This document shows positions 1 to 12,000 of a stretch of DNA of 51,663 nt, piece after piece. Origin of the DNA: Acanthaster planci (taxonomy: Eukaryota > Echinodermata > Asteroidea > Valvatida > Acanthasteridae); assembly GCF_001949145.1 (NCBI RefSeq), contig NW_019091726.1, positions 38,395-90,057 on the forward strand. Direction: 5' to 3'. A model generated the notes under the pieces. It did no database searches. It worked only from the letters and a program-made list of their open reading frames with translations, and had not been told where the DNA came from. Position 1 is the stretch's first letter. Every line of letters starts with the position of its first letter. Made by a program: the position numbers and the translations under genes.

Positions 1-15
1 TGAGGATGTCTGCCC
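1..15 (-). CDS. PRKDC: PRKDC exon E50, cut by window edge
   Basis: A likely acceptor (TTTTCCTGTGTAG) is followed by 15 nt that continue the frame of E49 as G-A-D-I-L. Too short to confirm by similarity. Confidence 0.45.
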
Positions 16-3000
16 CTACACAGGAAAATAACAACCAAATACACTTGGTTTATTACAAACCCTCAGAAATCAAACAAACCTGAAGCTATTAAATACTGGA
101 CGACTTACCTCCTTTCTGAATTGCAATGGCGACAAGATCATAAGACTTGCTGGTCAGTGTATGATGATGTCTGGTAAGACAGTAGTCTCCAGTCAAGGCT
201 GGTGTATTGGATAACTTGGCTGAAACACAAACAAAATATGAAAGATAAACTTCATGGCTATTTAATGCATTTTGAAAAGCCAAACTGTTGAATAACTACA
301 TGTACATGTAGCTTCAATATATGCTTTATTTACACATAAGCAGTATTTTCCAAAGCTTCAAAGGAAACAGTCTGAAGTCAAAGGTAAAACAGGAAAAGAA
401 CAATAGTGTTTTGATGGCTATTTTGAACTTTAAAAGGTGAATCTATGAAATCAGGGTGGAAAGAAATTTAATGGCAGAATATGACTCCAAAATTGAACGC
501 TGCAAGTCATGTTCATTTGAGACTATAGAAGAAATGCGTAACTAAACTAACTAGTACAAAACTTTGTTTTGAACAAACCAAGTGGGTCAAAGGTTGTCAG
601 AAGAGTCATGACTTGCTCCTTCAGTTCAATTGTAAGTATCTTCTGTTGATTCATTTGAACATAGGAATGTGTCCACTTAGGCTTGAGATCTTCGTGTGCT
701 GACAGACTGCCATGAGTTGCCTTCAGATGCTTTTGAGCGACACTAAAGTTTCCCTACTCAAACACAGAAACATGCAAAACAAAAGCAAATTTATCAAATT
801 AAAGTAAAGAATATTTGGTATGATACTGCTTCAAGTTGCAATTCAGGCTGCTCAAGTCTGCATGCATAATATGAGGTAAAATATTCTGCATGAGAATTAA
901 CATTAGTGAAGTATTCAAATGGCACAGACAGTGTTCTTGGGGGACCACTTCTGTCATTCCAAGTTGTGAGATTTTCAAGTATAGACAACCATGTGTTTTG
1001 AAGATAAACATTACACATATAACTGACATTTAACCTTGTGTAGAGGCAATATATAGCCATAGCCTTACCTGCTGACAGGCACTGTCTGCCATCCTCAGCC
1101 CCAGCCATAGCCTTACCTGTTGACAGGCACTGTCTGCCATCTTGAGCTCTAGCCACAGTCTCTCTCGTAAAATTCTCTTCTCAAGCGCTGTCTCCTCTTC
1201 CCCAGCTTGCTGAGATTCTGAGCGAATGAATCGACTGCCAAGTTTGTCCATGTATAGCAGCCTGATAGAAGTACAACATTAAGACTTCATTAAGCATAAA
1301 GGTACATGCGGTGGCATGAACTTAAGAAGAATTTAAAGGCAGATATCAATCTGAAACTGCACGGAATGTGAGGAAGGTCCGTGTAAATTTTTTTTGTTCT
1401 TTTTTCAATTTTAAGTTTAAACTACATTTTAAAAATTGAAATAAGATGCATTTCCTTTTTCTAATTGAAACAAAAGCAAGAAAAAAAAATTTGCTTCTAA
1501 TTTTGCATGTTTAAAATGATAAAAAGGGAAAATAACTTCTCTGAACTTCTACTTTAATCTGACTTTTGTATTACTGGATGCCTGCATGTAGTTTGTAGTA
1601 TGGTAGACTGGTTTCCTGTTGTATCTATTGTGTAAGCAGCCACTGCATACTTCAAGTATGGCATCAGTTTCTAGGATCACCCTTCTGCTTTTAGATGCAA
1701 CACTCCCATGTCCATCACGTTTTGCCTTCGCAGAGTTCCTCTGCGGGCAGCACATCGACAGCCACGAGGCATTGATTTCCTTTGACCTTGATTCGTTGTT
1801 TACCAACGTCCCCATAGATGACGCTTGCTGTGTGGCCCTTCGTCGCCTGGAGGGAGACCCTGAGTTGCCTGACCGGACACCGCTCTCCCCCACCAAGATC
1901 GTCTCCCTGCTAGAGTTTGTCCTGCGCTCCGTATTTCCAGTGGAGTGTACTACGAGCAGACAGACGGGGCAGCCATGGGTAGTCCGGTGTCAGAGGTCAT
2001 TGCCAATCTCTACATGGAAGCATTCGAGGAGGAAGCCCTGCAGAGTTGCCCACCCGACTGCCGTCCTACCCTGTGGAAGCGGTACGTTGATGACACCTTT
2101 GTCATTGCACCACGGGATCAAGCCAGCTATCTACTCAACCACCTGAACAGCCTCAAGCCCAGCATTCGGTTCACCATCGAGATCGAGCAGGACAGCAGCA
2201 TCGCCTTCCAGGACACCATGGTCCACAGGGAACCTGACGGCAGCCTGACTGGCACCGTGTACCGCAAGCCCACTCACACTGACCAGTATCTGGCTTTTGA
2301 CTCACACCACCGAGAGTCCGTCAAAAGGGGTGTGGCCAAGTGCCTCCATGACCGCGCCTCAAGCCTAGTCACCAGACCACGCTGCACAGCCGCCGAGAGA
2401 CACTGAGTCACCACTGCCCTCGTGGCGAACGGGTATCCAACATCATTCATCTGGCAGTCATCAAGATCCAAGACCAGCACCGAAGCGGAGCGACCGGAGT
2501 ACAAGGCCTTCACCGTTCTTCCCTTCATGGACAGTATCTCTGGATGGCTAAAGAGGATCCTGGAGGACCACGGTGTCCGCACCGTGTTCCAATTGTCCAC
2601 CACCTTAAGGAGCCAACCAGTGCGTCCTAAGGATCCTATTCCACCTGAAAGACGTGGAGGAGTAGTGTACAGGATACTGTGCGGTGACTGCGACAAGGTG
2701 TATGTCGGCGAAACTGGCAGACCCGTCAGTGAAAGAATAGAGGAGCACCAGCACGACATGAGACTCTCCCGTGTGGATTCGTCAGCGGTAGCCGAACACA
2801 CCTGGGGAGCTGGTCACCACCCTAACTGGGAAGGCATGCCGTGCGTGGACCAGGACCATCATTGGTACACCAGACGCATCAAGGAGGCCATCCACATCCG
2901 CCTCACCCGACACAGCATCAAGAGAGGCAGCGGCATTGACATCCCCTGGTTCTAGCTCCCCACCATCCGTCAACACAATCACCGCACCACCGGAGCACAA

Positions 3001-6000
3001 CGGAACCACGCCAAGGACATGCCCCTTCACGCCCATGGAGTGGAGCGTGCGACGCCCGAAATGTGTTCAAAAAGTGTGGGCCAGGTTTGGATATTTTAAG
3101 CATAGGAAGAATTCTTGTACTATGCAACAAATTCTTTGCAACCCTCTACTTAAACCATGTTTAATTCATGTAATTTGACAGTCAAAGATGTATTTCATGC
3201 TACAAAATGAAAATGGAACTATTTCCATTTCTCCTAAAAGTGCATTTAAAATTATCATATTACATGTTTTAACATTTAAAAAATAGTCGTTCTTCATCTT
3301 GTAAATAAAATGAGAAATGTTTTGTTTTTAATTTCATTTCCAAATGGAGGAACGAAGAGTGACTTGTTTTCTGTTTTCAAATTGAGAGAAAAAAGAACAA
3401 TGAACCCAATTCCCTACCTGTTAGAGACAACATCATCCCATATGTTGATAGGATCCTTCTTAGAATCAAGATGACATCCAGACCATCTATCAAGGAGTTC
3501 TAAGGACTTCTGACAACCAATAGCTTCTTGCAGATCTATCAAAAACAATGTTTGAGTTTACAGTCTCACAAATACAGTGGACAGTTGTGAACGTTTCCAT
3601 GGTATTTGTCCAAAAAAAGCAGAACACTACACAGTACATATTCTTGAGGTAGTTTCAGTCATTTGGAAAAGTTTAGAATCACACATACATAATGCATTAA
3701 TCATAAGAAAAACCAAACTTAAATTAAATAATAATGGCAACTTATATTTAATTTCAATGCGTAATCTTAACATCTTGGTTTAACAAATATTTGACTTCAT
3801 CTTATGATTTGAAATTTTCAGTCTTATATGGAGTGTGCCTTCCTCTTTTTCTGATGATTCAGACTGACTTTTTTACCCACCAAGCACTACAGACAAAATG
3901 CCATACAAGACCTACCTTTGCAAAATATTTCGTTAAAATGGGCTCATAGCACGACTTTGATGTTATGGACTACAGTAAAAATGTTATGTAATCATTCAAT
4001 GAGACAATATGATGCAGGTCCAGCCTAACAAAAATATCAAAAAATGTCCATGTGATCTTAAACGTTTGCAAATGACTATAAATAAAAAGCTACATGTAAA
4101 TCGCACAATGATCAAACCAACTTCAAACCTATTGCAGAAAATGTAAGATGCTCACCTGGCTTGATGGCAAGTTTAAGAAAGTTTTGTTTTTCTGTGAGTC
4201 GTTGGATGCACTGCAGTTTAGCTCTGCGACTAGAGATCATTAAAGGGCCAAGTCCTGACCAGTCCTAGGGAAAAAAGTAATTTATTCTCAATTGATAATT
4301 CTTTATTAGTTGTAATAGTAAGAACATGACAAGTAGAGACAATTGTATCTGTGCAGTCTTATTAGAGGATATCCACAGTTTTTGACAGGAACACTTTGGC
4401 AAACTAAAGATGTACAATTTTTACAGGCAACTGCTAGAACTTCAGACCTCTGTATTTGTAATTGTAAGGACATAATTAAGGGACAGTGATCATTTAGTTC
4501 CAGTATGGAAAGGGCTCGACCCTACCCAGTCCGATATTAAGCCAGGCTGGTATTCAGCCTGCCCTAGTCCAGTACACAGGTGTTCTGACCTGTGCCCTTT
4601 GAAGTCAGTGAGGTGCATCAGTTTATTGCCCCTCAGAGAACAGCAAGAGCTGAACAAAAGAAGACTTTAATACCAGATTAAAGCCTACTAGTAAGAGTTG
4701 GCCGAAGTATTAATTCCTGCTGCTGGCTCGAGGTGGATTGGATTGTTTCGACTATTAACTCATGGGCAGTTTGAAGTTTTATAAACAGGAAAACAAAGAA
4801 CGTTTAACTTCCTACGGCATGCAGTGCCAGTGCTGCATCAATGTGCTCTGGATTGGGCTTGGTCCAAAATTCTTTTAGCTGAACATTATTTTCGGATGAG
4901 TACCTTTCTGTTCTGACTGCCGGGTGGACCATCGTATGTATTAAGTGTGCAAGATCGGCAGTTTTCGGACATGCCTTCGTTCGAAGGACATACATGTACA
5001 TGTACCTTTCAATGAAAAGAAGCACTAACTCTTTTCAACTTCCATTAAACCAAACATGGACAGAATGACTCTTAATATATGTGTTAGGTACTATGGTGGG
5101 AAAAAGTTTATACATTCTATACATTTGATAACTCAAACCATAGTGGATAAAAAATTCAAATTTATCCGGATTTTGAACCTACGAAAGTTCCCAAGTCTTG
5201 CTCACGCATACATGTGCATAAACAGGAAACACTACAAGCCCCCAGAGTGGCTTTTGGAGATGTTTTAAGTGGTAGATTCCTTATATTCAATAATTATTTT
5301 TGATGGCACAAAAACCCAAATCAATTCATTTATATCCAGGAATGACAAATTTACCTCGGGGTTTTAAAAGGTATTTGAGATCATTTTTTTCAGTGACCTC
5401 AGACATCATTTTTCATTCAGAAGGTGTTAAAACCAAAAGAATATAGCTCACAAGCAAATATATCATAGAAAGTGTACATGCATAACAATCCTGGGGCTAG
5501 CAAAGTATTGACAAATGTGTTGGTTTAAGGGCATTGTTTGCAAAACCACAGGGGCTTTGATGTGAAGGTGAGGGAGGCTCCATTGTTACACAAAAGATAC
5601 ACTCCTGGCCAACACCTGGGCAGTGTATGGTTCCAGGTGGACGGTGGCTTTAATGCAATGCTTGGGAAGGGTTTCTATTCAAGACTTATCTAAGGGTTTC
5701 TATTGTTTAGTGTTGAGTGCAAAAAAACTGAAGGGGGTTTCTTCTGGGCTAGATTGTGGAGTCAAACTACAAATAATAGACTCCAGGATGGATGAGTGTT
5801 TGATCCAACTGCCAGCATATGCAGCAAGGTATGAGATGGAGAGAGCCCCCCCCTGCTTTGTGTTGGTCATTGTCTCGCAGGAATCTGGGGAATTCCTTTC
5901 AGACATCTTGGGGGGGGATGTGTTAAGTAACAATAGTCTGGAATGTGTATAGGGATTGGACATGTTGGGGGGGTACCGCTCGGTCTAATTTCTTGCTGGG

Positions 6001-9000
6001 TATAACTGCCAGACCAGTCTCCAAGTCTGGTAGCTGGTCCCGTATGAAAAGGGTTTTTGCTACCAGACTAGCTTACCAGGGGCCCTTCCCTTACCGGATC
6101 TAAATAATGGTCAACATACCTAAGGCCAAATTCTTGTAAACTTAATCTACTCAGGATCAGTTATAATTAAAAATATAAAAAATATTCAAAACTCTGTGCT
6201 CTCCTTTGGTTGACAGATGGTAGTGTTAATGAGTGGAAATAATCAGTCTGGTTTCCTGCCTGTATGCTCCCGAATGAAACAAATGTAAGGTACAGTCAGT
6301 TTAATGACTAGTTCTGAAAATGCTTGAAAGTTTTCAGTCCAAATCTGAAAAACATATGAAATTCCATGGACAATGAAAGCAGATACTTACATGAAGAAAT
6401 GACTGCCTGCAGTTTGCTAAGTAGAACATAGCTCTGTCATAGTCTTCCTGAATTGTATAAAGAGTTGAAAGTTCCTCACTGTAGCGAGCCTGTGTGGGAA
6501 AAGTTTTAAAAATTCACTGGTTCATATGCTTTAAAAAGTTACGGCTAAACGTTGTTGAAAAAAATGTTATTTTCAGTCCAAATTTTGTTGCCTCACTCCC
6601 AAAGAAAGTTTCTAGGGGGCAAGAAAATTTGGTCCAAAAACAAGATGCTTTCTCTACCCTTTTTTCAGCAAAGTTGTTGAAGGACAAACCTATGCATTCA
6701 GGCAATGATCCAAAGCTTCCATGACCAAATTACACTCTATCCAAAGCCATTGTATACAACTCAAACAAATATAGAATATTTTGTTACATATGGCTATTAT
6801 TAGCTGAGGTGAAAATGAAGGGATTAAATGAGAACTTACCTGTTTGAGATTTAATCCCAATTTTATGAGAAAGGGCGTGCGAGATATTAAATGAGATTCC
6901 AGCCATGCACATGCGCAGTCATAATTGAAAACCAGGATATGAGGTCAAATGAAAAACCTTATCCCAGTTCCAACTAAAGGGATCAATGAGAACTTGTCCT
7001 ACTGATAGAGAAATAGGGCGGGAGAGGCAGGCACGTAATCTCTCGCTCCCCCTTTCTCATAAAATTGGGATTAAATTTCAAACAGGTAAGTTCTCATTTA
7101 ATCCCTTCATTTTATTTTGAAATCTCGCCAGAGATTCTGTGATATGTTGAAAGGCATCTGGCCGCATATCCAGTATGGGGTTTGTATTGGGTGATTCTTT
7201 GGCATAGGATGGAACACTAGTGTTTTAATGCAGCTGTTGAACTCCAATACGCGGCTTTCATCTGTACCATACAAACTGTTAAAGGAAAATACAGCTTTTC
7301 TTTCTAGCTTAAATGTAGCTGCGTCACTAACTCGCACCAAACATTAGTGACAACTGTCTTTGACTATCTATCCATGCTCCAATCAAGCCTTGGTCACTGT
7401 ATTCTTATGTGGCATTCACAAACATTGCCTTCTGTAAGATGATATATCAATCAATTCCAAGTTAAGACATGAACAAATACAATGTATAGTCCATGGCAGG
7501 TTACAAGATGACTGGAATCGCAAAATACATGTCCAATATTCGCTGACGCTAGGGAAGATCAATATTTGTCTCCTCACTGATGTTTATGACATGCCGCATC
7601 AGCATTGAACCATGGTAATGCTCTGGAATTACCCTAGAGACAGCCAACATATAGAAACCATTAGGTCAATAACAATATATGGACGGAACTATTCACAGAC
7701 AATCCATGTGAGTCATTTATGCACAACTGTTAAGCAATGCATGTCACATTTCCTGAGGTTCCCAAAGTGGTTTGTTGTAGAACCTCTGAAAGGTGGTCTC
7801 TGAAGCCCAACCTGCAGTCCGAAGGATATCAGGGATAGGCACTCCCGCTCTGTTTGCAGCAGATGCGGCAGCTGTTCGCGTGGAATGAGCCTTAAAGCAT
7901 GAAGTGTCCACATCCCCTTTGATGTAACACTATGTTGATCCATCTTGTGACAGAGTCCTTACTGACAGCACCGTGTTGAAGCCTGTAACTGATTAGAAGC
8001 TGGTTTTCTTTGCGTTGACCCCGATTCCTGAGCGAACTGGTTTGTGCCAGGTAGTGTTTAACCCCTTCTCGGCGGGAGTTTCTTTCCGAAAGCCGACTCC
8101 AAGAATTCCAGCCTCGCTTGGCCACGAAGGCCACCTGCCAAACCGCAAATTCTTGGTTTGTGGCCCAGTGTGCTCTGCACGCTTTGAATTACACGGTGAA
8201 AAGGCTGATTGTTCGGTGGCATGCGGCTCTACTCAAGCTTCCACATTCCTGTTGCCTCTTTTCAAAGTGGGGACTATTGCGAAGCTGGTGATTACGATGC
8301 AAAATCGGACTTTTCATTTCTGGGCTACACACAAAGACCAATTACCACATACACAAGAGCCAGGGTCTGCCTTCTTTCACTGTGTTCGCTTGAGTGTGGG
8401 CCGAGAATAATACCTGAAAAGTGGGATGAGGATATCAATTTTTACGGCGGCTATAGCCGCCTCCAGGTGCTAAGGGGTTAAGGTAGGTGTACACACACAG
8501 GCGTCTGTCCGGGGGATAAGCTTTAAGTTTGATGATCATTCCAGTGTTCCCTGGTTTACTTTGCTTGAGCAGATTCCGGATGGTGAAGATGGCAGAGCTG
8601 GCTTTCAACTGCATCTTGTCCAGGTGTAGTTTGTGTAACTTCTGTGTTCTCTGTGCTGTAACCAATGCCAGAAGCATGACTGGTTTCAATGTCAGTTCCT
8701 TTAGTGAGAGCATACGGGCAGGAAACAGCTTACACAAATAGTCAAACACAGTTTTCACATCCCAGACCACGTGTACCTTGGGGCTGGAGGTCTTCGGGTA
8801 TATGCCCCTTTCAGGAATCTGACAATAAAGAGGTGTGTACCCACAAATTTTCCAAACTCCAAGTGATAGCCATTGATGGCCTCTAAACTCACTTTGTAAG
8901 AGGTTAGTCTTTCCCATTCTCTGCTAAATAGCCTCAATTGACCACCTACATGTACATGTTTTTTCTGTAAATGCATATTACAGCCCTTTGATGTGTATAC

Positions 9001-12000
9001 CTACCTCAAGTGCGGTAGGTCTTGCCTGGCCTGCCAGGTAATCATCTACTGTAGGTTGGTTTCTTGGCCTGGCTATTCTTTTGTTGGCCTTGGGTGTACT
9101 GTCTCCCTTGATATTGGTTGGTGCGGTGGCGTGGGAACTGTTTCAGCTTCAGCTGAGTGTGGCTCCCCCCCTAAAAAAGAGCTTTGTTAGTTCTAGAGAT
9201 ATGTCCACCTGTTTTCCAGCCTGCAGCTTGGACGCATTTGTTTGCACAAGGGTGAAAACTCCCTCGTTGTTCGCGTGTGAAGTGCATCACCCCCATCATG
9301 GCCTTCTGCTACTCATGGAGTTCTTTCACCTGTTTACCCAGGTCATCGCCACACAACCACTGTGTAACCTTCATTGACAGTCTGCACAGATGGGCATATT
9401 TTTGGTTCAGGTATGGCTGGATGAGCTCCTCATGGAGACTATTGAGTTCAAAGTTGGCCGAGGCCAGAAGGGCAAGCCCATCTTCCTGTTCAGTGGTTAA
9501 TGGACCATTAAGGCACGAGCAAGAGCAGTGACCCCCCTTATGAGGGGTTTCTGCACCATTTGAAGCTTCAGGTCTCTGGAGTGGGTTTTTGCTGAGATAT
9601 TGTACCAGATTTGTGGGTTTACTTTGGGCACTGTTAAAGCCTCAAAGTTACTGGGGCACTGACATGTGTCTACAGTGTCATTCAGATTCTTTTCTTCCAG
9701 TTTTTCTGTTGGAAGAAAAGTTAGGCTGTTTGCTATGTCCTCCTTAATAGGATTTCCAACCCCAGATGGAACAGTAAACCGGGAAGCAACCCTTTGTCCA
9801 TAGGCAGTGCCTGTGGTTTTGCAGTCTGGTCGGAGTATTACTGGCCTGTGAATTTTGAGTCTGGGTTTTGTCGGTTCATGGACATTAGTCCACTAGCACA
9901 AGCAGGTTCAAAAACCATGTCATCATCCGTTGGGTCACACAAATAGACCTCATCAGTAGTACATGTATTGTCTGTGCCTGCATAGCTATTGTAGCTAGTG
10001 GTGTCATCGTCAGCTGCTGCCAGGTAAGGTGCCAATGCACCCATGATCATTTCTTGAAAACTCTGTGTTTCTTCCGCCTGCTTCCTCATAAGTTCCTCGA
10101 GTTTTTCAAGTCTGGCTATAGCTGCATCGTCCCTAGACTTGCTAGAGTGTGACTTTTTTGGCTTTGACTGGTCCGAGTTGCTCAAACTCGTCGGCTTGGT
10201 TGGCATGCGTGGCGGCAACATCGTTGCGCTTGAAGTAGTTGAGGCATGTGATGCATGTTACATGCGTGTTGGTTGTGACAACTGCCGTGCTAATACATGT
10301 TGTGTACAGCAGTACTGGTGCAAGCCGCCCGGTTTGACTGGGTGTTTTTGCCTGAGTTTATCAGTTGTTTCCCAACAATCTGTGTAGACTTTGATTTTCC
10401 TGTTGTGTCCATGATTATCACGGAGTGAAATCAGGCAAACAAAGGTTCTCACGAACTGAAGATTACTTGGATGATCGTGGCTAAAAGTATATTGTTTCAC
10501 AGTTACTGCTGAAACTGCACCGTGGTGTAATGACTGCGCATGCGCGTGGCTGGAATCTCTCCTGATTTTATGATTGAAATGACGCACTTTGTGTAAGCGT
10601 AACATGTAATATTTTGTGGTTACTTAAGTTTGGAGAGGATAATGGACTCCTCAAATAACTTGAAGGCCAGCGTCAGTTACCTCGAGGAAAGCTCGTTTGT
10701 CAGCATCAGACATAGACGCATCAATGAACTGAAGCAGAGTTTCATCTTCTCCTCCTTCCATTAATTGCTTCAGCATACTGCGCATCATATGCGGTAGATA
10801 CAGCTCCTAGAAAAATAGAAAATGAACTATGTAATGTCATCATCTGTCAAGAAATAAAAAGTCCTGTGTAGAACCTATATTACAGAATTTTACAAAGAGC
10901 ACAATTCCCTTGGAACACTTGTAAACATTGTAAACAAAAAACAAACAAATAGGTATGTTTAAATTCCAAGTAACGAACGACAAATTACAAATTACACCAA
11001 CACCTTTCTGATAAATAATCCTTCAAAATTCTACCTGATAAAAAGTATCAGACCAAATCTTGCCAAGGTCATGAGGGCTGTTGTCATCAATGTTTACTGT
11101 GGAGTAATTCTGAAGTTCTTTCCACTGGGTCAGTTGGTTGCAGCACTGAATATGCACAATGAGGCACACAAGAAAACAAACAAGAGTTATAAGCCTGCAG
11201 TTAATTGACAAAGTTTAATTGAATGGTTAATTTGTTTTTTCAAATTATGCAAGCTTAACACATTTTAAAACAAACACATTATCTTTCTTGATTTTTAAAA
11301 GCATTTTACAAATTCATGCAACCCAGCCTTTCCTTGAATATGTCTCAGAGCTTGAACGTTAAGATTTTGGTTCCACAAGATATCAGTGTTGCAGTCGAGA
11401 AAACTTAAGGCCTACACAAGACTACACAAGACCAGCACAAGGCCAACACAAGACCTCCAGTCTGAATTCAAGTCACAAGCTATTTGAACTGCAACAAAAG
11501 CATTCCTTTGTCATCGTTCACACAGTTATTGTGACTGGTTTGTGCATGGTCTTACGCATGGTCTTGTGTCTGGTCTTGTGACGGTCTGGACTACAACACT
11601 GCAAGATATTTGCCGTTCTTTTGTGCCAATTAAGAATTGGTTTTGGTTAAACAAGAAGTGATATACAATTGAACACTGGACACATCGATCAGTTAACAGA
11701 ATAACTGAATACCACTAGCCATTCTGTGGTAATATACTTCTTGGTATTATCTCCTATGTTGTTCAATAATGTCATAGAAAGTGTTTTCCGCAGCATTTTG
11801 AAATGCAGGAAGTTGAAAAAGCTTGCACACAAGCTCCTTTTGAGAGAGCCCCAAGTGATCAAACTAATTGTAAATTCAATCTGAAGAGGTCAAACTAATT
11901 GTAAATAATTCATTCCTAAACAGCTAATTGTTTGGAGAAATATGCCAATTTTAAGTTCATCCATACTTGACAGAAGTGCTGTTGCGAAAAGTTGAGCTTA

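Larger units (their letters stand above)
6817..10615 (-). mobile_element. DIRS-type tyrosine-recombinase retrotransposon, internally deleted
   Basis: From its 5' end (about 10615) the element holds a gag-like ORF, a stub of reverse transcriptase and a tyrosine recombinase. A segment of about 30 bp containing gagattccagcca and catgcgcagtcat occurs near 6890-6930 and in inverted form near 10527-10560, consistent with the inverted termini of DIRS elements. The left end also has a palindrome (6817-6885 against about 7045-7109). Most of the RT is missing, so the copy is not autonomous. It lies in the host-sense direction in the E43-E44 intron. Exact ends are uncertain. Confidence 0.75.

Noticed and set aside
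5623-5952. Possible + strand gene of 109 codons
   Set aside because: No recognisable domain, no splice context, and an overlapping antisense frame of similar length; likely chance.
8015-8481. + strand frames of 131 and 90 codons
   Set aside because: They lie inside the nested MITE and across its boundary, with no recognisable domain.
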